From: Bifidobacterium sp.
GTDB taxonomy: Bacteria; Actinomycetota; Actinomycetes; Actinomycetales; Bifidobacteriaceae
Assembly (NCBI GenBank): GCA_022640915.1
Contig: JALCCT010000015.1
Span: forward strand, 1-35,794
Reading direction: 5' to 3'
Length of the DNA stretch: 35,794 nucleotides
The translations under genes and the position numbers were made by a program. This document shows positions 22,700 through 30,697 of this stretch, in pieces (the first letter of the stretch is position 1; the number at the start of each line of letters is the position of its first letter). The notes beneath the pieces were generated by a model. It had not been told where the DNA came from and made no database searches. It was given only the letters and a program-made list of their open reading frames with translations.

Positions 22700-23632
22700 A
22701 TGACGCATGATGAAATCGCCAACATTGCCCCGCGCGTTGGATGGGACCTGCACTGCCACACAGTGTTCTCCGACGGTACTGAAACCCCCGAGACCCTGGT
22801 CAAACAGGCAAAGCAGGCTGGTCTGCTCGGCGTGGCCATCACCGACCACGATACGACGAGCGGCTGGGGCGCAGCGCAACAGAGCGCACGAAGGCTAGGG
22901 TTCCCTTTGCTGTGCGGCACCGAGATCACCGCCCAGTTCGACCATGTATCAGTTCATATGCTCGCCTACCAATATGACCCCAACAGCCCTCGAATAGCCA
23001 GAATGTTCGCCAAAACCCGTGATGGGCGCGTGCGACGGGCCAAAGCCATGGTTAGGCGGCTCTCCGAGGATTTCCCGATCACTTGGGATGATGTGCTCGC
23101 CCAAGTTAAAGAGGGGTCGCGTACGACGATCGGCCGGCCGCATATTGCCGATGCGCTTGTGCGAGCTGGCGTCTATGCCACGAGGTCCGAGGCCTTTAGC
23201 GGGGCAATTAGGGGAGGGAGTAAATATTACGTGCCCACGCCCTCGCCGACTGCGCTCGAAGCGGTGCAGGCGATCCGCGAAGCCGGAGGGGTCAGCGTCA
23301 TCGCCCATCCTGCCGATCCCAGCCGCAACCGCATGTTGCTCAGCGACGGACAGATCGAGGCATTGATTGACGAGGGGCTTTGCGGCTTGGAAGTATGGCA
23401 TCGGGGCAACGCTCCCGATCAGCGGCTGCGGCTGCTTGACATAGCCCGAAGCCATGGGCTACTGGTCACAGGCGGCTCAGATTGGCATGGTGCAGGCAAA
23501 CCCAATGTCCTTGGCGAGAATCTGACTGACGCGGAGGTCGTAAAGCAGATCATCACGCGCGGCGCCATCGCGCCGGTGATACCACAAGATTCAGATAAAC
23601 CGGCGAATTCAGCAGTCTTCCCTAGGGCTTAG
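22700..23632 (+). CDS. PHP-domain metal-dependent phosphoesterase (TrpH/RNase AM-like)
   Basis: The protein has 310 residues. DLHCHTVFSDG near 14-24, AITDHDT near 44-50, the middle GRPHIADALV and the late GGSDWHGAGKPN supply the His/Asp ligands for a three-metal PHP site. The YciV/TrpH group includes RNase AM, a 5'-3' exonuclease that acts on short RNAs and 3',5'-bisnucleotides; this is the likely class. I chose the ATG at 22700 because the domain begins right after it; the longer frame overlaps the divergent VKOR start. No ribosome site is obvious. It ends 28 bases before the converging DUF3107 gene. Confidence 0.88.
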   Translation: MTHDEIANIAPRVGWDLHCHTVFSDGTETPETLVKQAKQAGLLGVAITDHDTTSGWGAAQQSARRLGFPLLCGTEITAQFDHVSVHMLAYQYDPNSPRIARMFAKTRDGRVRRAKAMVRRLSEDFPITWDDVLAQVKEGSRTTIGRPHIADALVRAGVYATRSEAFSGAIRGGSKYYVPTPSPTALEAVQAIREAGGVSVIAHPADPSRNRMLLSDGQIEALIDEGLCGLEVWHRGNAPDQRLRLLDIARSHGLLVTGGSDWHGAGKPNVLGENLTDAEVVKQIITRGAIAPVIPQDSDKPANSAVFPRA

Positions 23633-23660
23633 ATGTATTGAGAACCCAGAGTCTCTGGAT

Positions 23661-23885
23661 TTACAGTGCGCCGAAGCCGACGGCGTGCCGTGTTTCGGAG
23701 CCGATGGTAGCGTAACCGAGCGCGTTGCCCGGCACCAAGATGCGGCGGCCCTTGTTGTCCGTCACATCGATCAAACTTCCGTTCGATACGGCCTCGGCGA
23801 TGATTGAGCCGATTTTCTCAGCGCTTTCGTCGCTGCTGAAATTCACCGGCCGTGTCACGTTCTGGATGCCCAGTTCGATGTCCAT
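23661..23885 (-). CDS. DUF3107 family small protein
   Basis: The product has 74 residues: a beta-strand start MDIELGIQNVTRPVNF, a helix with SAEKIGSIIAEAV, then VTDNKGRRILVPGNALGYATIGSE with a final HAVGFG. Length and layout are those of DUF3107, a family limited to actinobacteria and often found next to UvrD-type helicases and the phosphotransferase-like gene, as here. The function is unknown. The ATG at 23885 follows AAGGAGAAAG, an ideal ribosome site. A large perfect hairpin lies upstream, between it and the phosphotransferase-like gene. Confidence 0.88.
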   Translation of the reverse strand: MDIELGIQNVTRPVNFSSDESAEKIGSIIAEAVSNGSLIDVTDNKGRRILVPGNALGYATIGSETRHAVGFGAL

Positions 23886-23918
23886 ACTTTCTCCTTGCTT
23901 AGTTTTCCTGATGCCGCA

Positions 23919-23968
23919 GTGAACTCGCGCCACGCGCTCATTGTCATGAGCGCGTGGCGCGAGTTCAC
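23919..23968. repeat. 22-bp perfect inverted repeat
   Basis: Bases 23919-23940 and 23947-23968 are exact reverse complements around TTGTCA, including CTCGCGCCACGCGCTCA. No T-run lies on either side. It sits between two genes read in the same direction on the minus strand, just after the phosphotransferase-like gene ends. It is either a U-less terminator or a dispersed hairpin element; no second copy is in this window. Confidence 0.7.
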
Positions 23969-24031
23969 CACTGTGCGTGTGATGTCACGAGTCGTTGCCA
24001 TCCATGTGTCATTGTGCCCGCCCAGCGACTG

Positions 24032-25804
24032 TTACGCCCTCGGCGTGGATTCGCCGGTGTTCTCATCGCTGTCGTCAGCGTCTTCTGACCGGCTGTCCGC
24101 AACTGATTCATCCGGCTGCAGCAATCCGTCCGACGATGCCGGCGCTCGCCCCGGCGCGTCCGATTGCGTTTGAACGGGGTCCGCGTTCCGATCAGCAGGG
24201 TAGACGCGTATGGGTTGGCTGTGCGTGTCGTCCTCGTGATCGCGTGACAAACCTGCCCTGGCATCGCGCAGCGCCCGGTCGTCACGTTCTTGCCGAGGGA
24301 TGAGTATGGTCGATGTATCGTTCGATACTGCCGCACGCTGCCTGTCGAATGTCGAATCGCTGGCACTGTTCTCGTCCACGGAGTTCATGTCGGAATCCGA
24401 ACTTGGATATGAGCCATTGTCTAGCGAATCCACACCCAGCGCATCGGTGCGGCTAAATACAATCGTGGCCGATTGCGAATGGCTGGCTGCCTGTACAGGT
24501 CTGTCCGCTGTTGAATCGTCCGCATCCCGAGCCTCGGCATATGAATTGCCATCGGTACGGTAGGATACCGTCGCACGCGAGGCATCGGCACCGCTGCTGT
24601 TCTGATTGTCCTGTGCGCCCGCGTCATTGTGCACGATGGCAGCTTGTCCTGTCTCGTCGGCTGTTTGATCAGCGGTTCCGTCCGGATTATCGCCGAAATT
24701 CGCTGCTGACGCCTGCCGTGCACGTTCGTGCTCTGCGACTTCAAGCGCCGCTTTGCGCCGCAGAGAGTCATCCAGCAGCGTGCCGACTGTGATGGTCGAA
24801 GGGGCGTTGGATGGGGAACTGGATGTGGCAAAGATAGCGGATTGTGCTTTATTGTGCGTCGCGACCGCCAGCTGATGGGCGAGATGCTCGACCTGTGCCT
24901 TGAACTGCATGATCTTGGCGTTGTCGGCGCGGTTCAGCGCCTGTATGAATTCGCCGACCTGCTCCATCTGCAGCCAAAGATTCGCACGAAGCATGATCAG
25001 ATCATCGAGCCGTGAGCCCAGCATGCGTCCGTATGACGTAAGCACGGCGTTGCGGTGGTCCTCATCGAGCTTGGCGAACACCCATGCCAAGTCGCGGGCG
25101 GGATCGTTCATCTGCATGTCCTGCCAATTGGTAACGGCCGTAATTGTAGAGCCGGAAAACAGGATGTCTCCGCTCGAGAAGCCGCCGTGCACCGTGCAGG
25201 TCGCGAACGACCACAGGCCTTCCGTTTCTATGATATTCGACCAGCTGGTGGTTATGGATGAGGGAACATGGCCTGCCTGCCGCAGCCGACGGATCCAAGC
25301 GGTGAGCTGCGCGCGGATCTGCCCGGTGGAAAAAGCTGGGCGCTGGGCTTCTTGCAGGAAGCCAGGGCGCAGCCGGTGAATCGCACCGATGGCCGTTCCT
25401 ACGCTTGCACAGTCGTCCAGAGTGAGCAGATCAAGCGGTCGTGCCTGGCCTTCGTGATGAGTCGCGACCAGAACCGCAGTGCCGCCGGTGCTCCCTTTTG
25501 ACGATGCACCGTCTTCGAATGCCAACACGTTGTCCAGCGAGAACCCCAGCCCGCCGGGCTCCCTTGCCTGGGATAGCGTGTTCGCCGCATGCACACGTCG
25601 GGTTAAGCGTTCCTTGCCCTCTGGGGTCGCTGACGCGAACACGTCATACAAGGTGCCGGAGGTGTCCTGCACGATCGCCGAGTCAATGTTCGTCGCCTCG
25701 TCGGTGGCGTTGCCTTGCTCGCTGTCGCGCGTTCCGGCCACAGCAATGCTTGGCATGGCCGCTGAAGCCAATGCCGCCAACATGAGATTGCGTCGTTGAT
25801 TCAC
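24032..25804 (-). CDS. Phosphotransferase-fold protein without catalytic residues (pseudokinase candidate)
   Basis: The protein has 590 residues. Residues about 1-330 follow the aminoglycoside/macrolide phosphotransferase pattern, but the key motifs are altered. The catalytic HGDxxxxN is VHGGFSSGD (205-213): Asp is Gly and the metal-binding Asn is Asp. The DFG-like D-W-(E/D) is NWQDM (226-230), with Asn for the metal ligand. DPARDLAW after it is normal. Residues about 340-590 are a disordered Asp/Ser/Ala/Thr-rich tail with short repeats. The hydrophobic start LMLAALASAAMP is the usual first helix of this actinobacterial subfamily, not a signal peptide. The GTG at 25804 has GGAGGT directly against it, so translation may be leaderless or start nearby. 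Neighbours are DUF3107 and UvrD; a role in regulation is possible. Confidence 0.78.
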   Translation of the reverse strand: MNQRRNLMLAALASAAMPSIAVAGTRDSEQGNATDEATNIDSAIVQDTSGTLYDVFASATPEGKERLTRRVHAANTLSQAREPGGLGFSLDNVLAFEDGASSKGSTGGTAVLVATHHEGQARPLDLLTLDDCASVGTAIGAIHRLRPGFLQEAQRPAFSTGQIRAQLTAWIRRLRQAGHVPSSITTSWSNIIETEGLWSFATCTVHGGFSSGDILFSGSTITAVTNWQDMQMNDPARDLAWVFAKLDEDHRNAVLTSYGRMLGSRLDDLIMLRANLWLQMEQVGEFIQALNRADNAKIMQFKAQVEHLAHQLAVATHNKAQSAIFATSSSPSNAPSTITVGTLLDDSLRRKAALEVAEHERARQASAANFGDNPDGTADQTADETGQAAIVHNDAGAQDNQNSSGADASRATVSYRTDGNSYAEARDADDSTADRPVQAASHSQSATIVFSRTDALGVDSLDNGSYPSSDSDMNSVDENSASDSTFDRQRAAVSNDTSTILIPRQERDDRALRDARAGLSRDHEDDTHSQPIRVYPADRNADPVQTQSDAPGRAPASSDGLLQPDESVADSRSEDADDSDENTGESTPRA

Positions 25805-26015
25805 ACCTCCACACTAATACATATGCGCGGAAAACCCACACGATATGCTGTTTTGGTAGCAATCGTGCGTTTGGCTACGGGCGGGTCCGCCTGCGTACAG
25901 CGATCGAGACAAGACAGCTGAGCAAACGAAAAAGAACCATGTCAACGGAACCCATGGAACGCCGCTTGGCCGACAGCCGTATGCTTTGCGAGCTTTAGGG
26001 GGTGGAACTGACACA

Positions 26016-27518
26016 ATGGCAAGTATGGATTCCTCAGCCGAAGCGATTGTGCAAGGACTCGACGATGCCCAGTTGGCCGCTGCCACGACGCTGCACGGGC
26101 CGGTGCGGATCATCGCCGGTGCGGGCGCAGGCAAGACGCGCACCGTGACGAGGCGGATCGCCTACGCCTGCGCGAGCAGGGCCTGGGATCCTTCGCGCAC
26201 GATTGCCGTGACCTTCTCAGTAAAAGCGGCTGCCGAGATGCGCGCACGGCTCGTTTCTCTTGGTGTGAGCGATAAGGTGAGTGCATCGACCTTCCATTCG
26301 GCTGCGCTGCGGCAGCTGCGCATGGTCTGGCCGGATATCTGCGAAGCCCCGTTTCCACATGTGATTCGCGAGCCGCTACGGAGCGTCGACCGGTGCATGC
26401 GCCGGGTGTTGAACACTGACCAGTTCGGTGATATGGAGGCGCGCGCCGTTCTTGCCGAGATCAACTGGACGAAGGTGTCGCTTATAGCGCCGGGCGATTA
26501 CCCGCGCGTCTGCTCTGCCACACACCGTCAGCCGCCGGCAAACTTGGAACCTGACCGTTTCGTCGACGTGATCGGAGAGTACGAGCGGGAGAAAACCGCG
26601 CGCGGCGAGATTGATTTCGACGATATCCTGCTGCTGACCTGCCATATTCTGGGCGATTTCGAGGAAGAGGCCGCGCGGATCCGTTCCGGCATCGGATGGC
26701 TGACGGTGGACGAATATCAGGATGTCTCGCCATTGCAGCATCGGCTGATGAGCCTATGGCTCAACGGCAATCGCGAAGTATGCGTAGTGGGCGATCCTGC
26801 GCAGACCATATACTCATTCGCCGGTGCCAGCAGTTACGACTTGCTGGGTTTCGCCGACGAATTTGCCCCCTTGAGTGCTGACATCGATCTTGGTGTCGAT
26901 TACCGATCCACGCCGCAAGTCGTGTCATGCGCCAACCGGGTTCTGTATGCGGCTGAAAACCGCGAGGATTATCTCAAACTGACGGCAGCGAGGTCGGGCG
27001 GTACGCGTGTGAATAAAACCGCCTATGAAGACGATGAGCAAGAGGCTCGAGGAGTGGCCTTGCGCATCTCGCGCATGATCGCGCAAGGGATGAATCCGGC
27101 CGATTTCGCTGTGCTTACGCGTATCAACTCCCAGCATAGAATCATCCGCCGCGCGCTGGGCGAGCAAGGGCTTCGCTACCGCGTGCGGCGCGACTCCGGC
27201 TGGGAGCGTTCTGCGTTGGATGACGAGGGGCAATCTAGGCAAGAGTCGTTGGATGCGTTGGGCATTGGCGGTGCGCCTGGGGTGACGTTGTCTACCATCC
27301 ATGCCGCCAAAGGCCTGGAATTTAAGCACGTATTCGTCATCGGCTGTTCAGAGGGTCTGCTGCCGTTCGGTTCGCCGGGCCCAGGCGAGCAGCTCGAAGA
27401 GGAGCGGCGGCTCATGTATGTCGCAGTGACTCGTGCCGAAGACACGCTTCACCTGTCATATGCGAGGCGCAAAGATCCGTCCGGCGGTATGCTGCGCAAA
27501 CCAAGTCGTTTCCTGTGA
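26016..27518 (+). CDS. UvrD/PcrA-type superfamily 1 DNA helicase (short UvrD2-like)
   Basis: This is an ATP-driven 3'-5' DNA helicase, likely in repair. The protein has 500 residues with all core motifs: Walker A GAGAGKTRT, VTFSVKAAAEMRARL (Ia), VDEYQDVSPLQ (II), VVGDPAQTIYSFAGA (III), DYRSTPQVV (IV), STIHAAKGLEFKHVFVIG (V) and RLMYVAVTRAEDTLHLSY (VI). It is about 200 residues shorter than mycobacterial UvrD2. The sequence ends soon after motif VI and has no HRDC or zinc module at the C-terminus. I chose the ATG at 26016 after GGGGGTGG. It is divergent from the phosphotransferase-like gene, with DUF3107 beyond that gene, a neighbourhood I recall from actinobacteria. Confidence 0.92.
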   Translation: MASMDSSAEAIVQGLDDAQLAAATTLHGPVRIIAGAGAGKTRTVTRRIAYACASRAWDPSRTIAVTFSVKAAAEMRARLVSLGVSDKVSASTFHSAALRQLRMVWPDICEAPFPHVIREPLRSVDRCMRRVLNTDQFGDMEARAVLAEINWTKVSLIAPGDYPRVCSATHRQPPANLEPDRFVDVIGEYEREKTARGEIDFDDILLLTCHILGDFEEEAARIRSGIGWLTVDEYQDVSPLQHRLMSLWLNGNREVCVVGDPAQTIYSFAGASSYDLLGFADEFAPLSADIDLGVDYRSTPQVVSCANRVLYAAENREDYLKLTAARSGGTRVNKTAYEDDEQEARGVALRISRMIAQGMNPADFAVLTRINSQHRIIRRALGEQGLRYRVRRDSGWERSALDDEGQSRQESLDALGIGGAPGVTLSTIHAAKGLEFKHVFVIGCSEGLLPFGSPGPGEQLEEERRLMYVAVTRAEDTLHLSYARRKDPSGGMLRKPSRFL

Positions 27519-27520
27519 AT

Positions 27521-27567
27521 GCTATCGGCATCTACTGCGGTGTCTGCGTGTGCCAGATGCCGATAGC
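27521..27567. terminator. 13-bp inverted repeat after the helicase gene
   Basis: GCTATCGGCATCT (27521-27533) and AGATGCCGATAGC (27555-27567) are exact complements around 21 bases. It begins 2 bases after the helicase stop. A T-run (GTTTTTGG) begins 15 bases further on. Confidence 0.55.
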
Positions 27568-27583
27568 TACCGAGGGTCCGTTT

Positions 27584-27623
27584 TTGGTTATGGCACATGC
27601 CCTCACTCAAGAGCCATAACCAA
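27584..27623. terminator. 11-bp inverted repeat, second of a pair
   Basis: TTGGTTATGGC (27584-27594) pairs with GCCATAACCAA (27613-27623) around 18 bases. It lies between the convergent helicase and DUF2342 genes. With the previous hairpin it fills nearly the whole gap, which otherwise holds no gene. Confidence 0.5.
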
Positions 27624-27698
27624 GGTAATTCGCTGATTTTCCCGTCAGGAACGGGCTAGCTAAGGGGCTGCGTCTCGTTAAATGGTCAGGCGGATGCA

Positions 27699-29354
27699 TT
27701 AAGCCATAGGCTCTTCGTCATCCGGGTCGTCGTCGATATCGCCAGAATCGTTCCGATCCGTTCCGGCGCTGTTGGCTTCACCGTCAGTGCTGTCGCCGCC
27801 CGGAGCGGACTTGCTGGAGTCATCGCTGGCAGCAGCGTCGCCAGCGATGGGGTGGCCTTCCTCTAGCAGCTTGCTCAGTTCAGCGTCCCAATCAATCAGA
27901 TCGTCAGCAGGTTTCGATGTGGCGGCTGAGGATGTCGCAGGAGTATCCCAAGAGTTTGAGGAATCCGGATGCGGCGTGGCAACAGAAGGATGGGTCATGT
28001 TGCTCGTTTTGTTCGCACTAGCTCCATCCGTGTCTTCTTCTGCAGGCAATTTCGGCAGCAGATCTGGATGCGACCATGCGGCGTCACGCGCGCTCGCGCC
28101 GTCTCTAGCCCCGAGGCTCTCCCAGATCGCAGCGGCCTCGCGCATGCGCTTGGGGCGCAGCTCCAAGCCAATCAACGATTCGAACGTCCGCTCCGCAGGG
28201 CCTCCCACCGCGCGCTCGCGGCGCAGCATCTCACGGAGCTGTTCCATATGCGCAATATGCGCCATGCCGGCCTTCCAAGTAACGCAGTCGACCCATCCCT
28301 CGACGAGCGCGAGCATTGTTTCTAGGCTATTCATGGCCTCTTGCTGCTCTGGAGTGTCGGGGATACCGACCTTGGAAAGATTCACCGCGCCCGAAATTGC
28401 CTCGGGATTCATGGTGTCGGCGTCTCGCAACTGCTCCTCCATCGCATCCAAGTCGATATCCACCCCCCGCGCATACTTGCCGATCAGTGCCTCGAAACGC
28501 GGCATAAGCCACGGCACGCCGGCGAACAATCGAGCGTGGGCGACCTCCTGCAAGGCGAGGAAGGCGAGAACTTCGCCGCGATCAAGTTCCAACGATTCGG
28601 CATACTCGATTGCATTCTGGGCGATCATCGCGCCCGCCGGGTTGCTGAGTAGCGCGATGCCCTGATCGAAGCTGCCGCGCACTTCGTGTGACAGCTCCCC
28701 GGCAGCGTGACCCAGTTGCATGGCGTATGAAGTGTTGCCCAGCAGTTTGATCAGCTGGTTTGGGTCCTTCATGCCCTCGGGAATCGCAATGGGAACGGGG
28801 CCAGCGAAAATTCCGGCGATTTCGCCGTCCAGCGCACCGCCAAGACGCTCGGATATGACTGAAGACAACGCATCATTCATTGACTGCGCGACCGGAGCGG
28901 CGAACTTCGCCCAGGCGTCCAGCGTGCCTTGCGCCCACCCGGCACGGGTGAGCACGTCGGGCTCGCCCGGGGCCGGGTCGAAGGAGCACGCTGTGTCGAG
29001 CCAGAGATTGGCCTCGCTCATCGCCTTGCGTACCGCCTGCGCGTCCTGTGCCGCTACACTGCCCTTGGAGCCGTCGTCATTGGCTTGTTGCAGGGCTATG
29101 GACGAAGCTAGTTTGACGTTGATTGGCCCTTGAGCCACCGTACGCTGCATATCGTCTATGGTGTTGAGTCCGCCAGCGGAAAAGGCCTGCATCAGCGCCT
29201 GCACCTCCTGCGGCTTGGGCAGCTTGTCTGAATTCTGACTCATCAATTGTGCGCGAACCTCTTCGGGAAGCTGCGAAAGCTGGTTCCAAGCCATTTCGCC
29301 CTGAACAGGGCCGAAGCATTCGATCAGCCATTGGTGAATCGCGTTCTCGTCCAT
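27699..29354 (-). CDS. DUF2342 (F420-associated metalloprotease-like) protein with altered zinc motif
   Basis: The protein has about 551 residues. The large helical core (GIFAGPVPIAIPEGM, GHAAGELSHEVRGSFDQGI, VPWLMPRFEALIGKYARGVDID) matches the actinobacterial family annotated as zinc-dependent metalloprotease or F420 biosynthesis-associated protein. Members I know have HEVTH or HEVAH before the PWL segment. Here the residue is Gln: LQEVAHARLFAGVPWL, so one zinc-binding His of HExxH is missing and proteolysis is doubtful. Residues about 430-551 are an acidic disordered tail ending DDDPDDEEPMA. I chose the ATG at 29354 because AAAGG lies 6 bases upstream. It converges with the helicase and is divergent from the S16 protease. 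Confidence 0.82.
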   Translation of the reverse strand: MDENAIHQWLIECFGPVQGEMAWNQLSQLPEEVRAQLMSQNSDKLPKPQEVQALMQAFSAGGLNTIDDMQRTVAQGPINVKLASSIALQQANDDGSKGSVAAQDAQAVRKAMSEANLWLDTACSFDPAPGEPDVLTRAGWAQGTLDAWAKFAAPVAQSMNDALSSVISERLGGALDGEIAGIFAGPVPIAIPEGMKDPNQLIKLLGNTSYAMQLGHAAGELSHEVRGSFDQGIALLSNPAGAMIAQNAIEYAESLELDRGEVLAFLALQEVAHARLFAGVPWLMPRFEALIGKYARGVDIDLDAMEEQLRDADTMNPEAISGAVNLSKVGIPDTPEQQEAMNSLETMLALVEGWVDCVTWKAGMAHIAHMEQLREMLRRERAVGGPAERTFESLIGLELRPKRMREAAAIWESLGARDGASARDAAWSHPDLLPKLPAEEDTDGASANKTSNMTHPSVATPHPDSSNSWDTPATSSAATSKPADDLIDWDAELSKLLEEGHPIAGDAAASDDSSKSAPGGDSTDGEANSAGTDRNDSGDIDDDPDDEEPMA

Positions 29355-29451
29355 GTCCATCCTTTGCGTAGCGGCAGCGAATTGCTGCTCTCGTAATGAT
29401 TGTCCTCTAGCTTATTGACCTCTACTCTAGACGTTTCGCTTAAGGAGAGAC

Positions 29452-29604
29452 ATGTGCAGAGCCAGGAAAGATAATGCGGTTTATCGCGCCAGAATCCGGC
29501 ATCGTGTTTCTCGTCGGAATCTGCCTCACGTCCTTTGCCCGGACCAAGGACGGCGTGATAAGGCATGCGGGCTTTTCAGGATGGTTTCGCTTGAGTCGGA
29601 GTGA
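29452..29604 (+). CDS. Candidate 50-residue Arg-rich ORF upstream of the S16 protease
   Basis: The ATG has a near-perfect ribosome site (AAGGAGAG, 5 bases before it). The 50-codon frame ends in a TGA overlapping a GTG (29601) that opens the protease frame, so coupling is possible. The product is basic with three cysteines (MCRARKDNAVYRARIRHRVS then RRNLPHVLCPDQGRR) and resembles no family I know. It could be a leader ORF, a real small protein, or chance. No protein family supports it. Confidence 0.35.
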   Translation: MCRARKDNAVYRARIRHRVSRRNLPHVLCPDQGRRDKACGLFRMVSLESE

Positions 29605-29648
29605 ATCAATCAGAGAGCATCGCAGAGTGCTCGGGATACTATGAGTTT

Positions 29649-30578
29649 ATGTCGTTTAAGCATGAGCATGAAGATGAGCAATCAAGCGACCTTTCCTCGG
29701 GCGAAACGCAGGCCGCGTCTACTCGGGGCAGCGTCTTCACCCGCACGTTCGCTTTCGTGCGCGAGTACTTTGCGTCCCGTCCGCTGCGCTATCAGGCCGG
29801 GGCGATCGGCCTTGCGCTGTGCGCACTCGTGTTGATACTGCCAAGTCCGTACGTGGTGGAATCGCCCGGGCCGACGCTCGATGTGCTGCACCCCGGAGAT
29901 GGAGATTCGCCGATTATTGTGATTTCAGGGTTTTCGGGTGGCATACATAATGACCCAGGTGAGCTTCGAATGGTGAGTGTGAACGCCTCTGGTGTCCCCG
30001 GCTATCCGGTCAGTACTGCGCAGGCGGTATGGGGGTGGCTGAATCCTGGGCAAGTGGTGACGCCAAGCGAGGCGGTGTTCCCTGTGGGGCAGGATGCTGA
30101 CAGTTACAGCAACGAGTCAAAGGGTGAGATGACTGGCTCACAGGATGCGGCGAGGGTGGCCGCACTCAATTACGCCAAGCACTTGGGCATTGACGTGTCG
30201 GGCGTGAAAGTGTCGATGCATGTCGACGACATCGGCGGTCCTTCGGCCGGGATGATGTACAGCTTGGGTGTGATCGATATGCTTACGCCGCGAAAAGAGA
30301 CCGGTGGCGCGAGCATCGCAGGCACCGGCACTATTAGCAAACAGGGCGATGTTGGCGCGATAGGCGGCATTCGGCTCAAGATGATCGGGGCGAAACGCGA
30401 CGGCGCTACCTGGTTCCTTGCTCCTGTGGCGAACTGTGATGAGGTCGTGGGCCATGTACCGCAAGGTCTGCACGACGTGCGCGTAGGCACATTGGATGAG
30501 GCATATCATGCGCTGGTCGCCATTGGCCAAGGCAAGGGCGACGCGCTGCCGCGTTGCACGGCTGGCAGTAAAAACTAA
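29649..30578 (+). CDS. Membrane-anchored Lon-type (S16) protease, YlbL-like, lacking a PDZ domain
   Basis: The protein has 309 residues. A charged 45-residue start precedes one membrane helix (about 50-70, GAIGLALCALVLILPSPYVV) and the extracytoplasmic ESPGPTLDVL segment typical of YlbL proteins. The C-terminal S16 domain has Ser199 in DIGGPSAGMM and the expected Lys244 in GGIRLKMIGAKRDGA, 45 residues apart as in Lon. In YlbL proteins a PDZ domain of about 90 residues sits before the S16 domain. Here the sequence runs from ALNYAKHLGIDV straight to SGVKVSMHVDDIGG, so it is missing. Start: TACTAT ends 6 bases before the ATG at 29649 (leaderless type), while a GTG at 29601 is coupled to the small ORF. 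I prefer 29649, with doubt. Confidence 0.85.
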   Translation: MSFKHEHEDEQSSDLSSGETQAASTRGSVFTRTFAFVREYFASRPLRYQAGAIGLALCALVLILPSPYVVESPGPTLDVLHPGDGDSPIIVISGFSGGIHNDPGELRMVSVNASGVPGYPVSTAQAVWGWLNPGQVVTPSEAVFPVGQDADSYSNESKGEMTGSQDAARVAALNYAKHLGIDVSGVKVSMHVDDIGGPSAGMMYSLGVIDMLTPRKETGGASIAGTGTISKQGDVGAIGGIRLKMIGAKRDGATWFLAPVANCDEVVGHVPQGLHDVRVGTLDEAYHALVAIGQGKGDALPRCTAGSKN

Positions 30579-30697
30579 GCGGGTGTCAGTGCGCGGCGAA
30601 GACGGCCGAGGCCATGTGAAGGAGTTGATCTGGAAGCTGTGCGCTGGTGCCTCGCACGGATACGTTACATTACAGTTCGTTGCGTCTTGCTATATTG

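Noticed and set aside
24032..25804. N-terminal hydrophobic stretch after Arg-Arg as a Tat or Sec signal peptide
   Set aside because: LMLAALASAAMP matches the usual first helix (LALAALATAAVP-like) of the actinobacterial phosphotransferase-like family, and the rest of the protein is a cytoplasmic fold.
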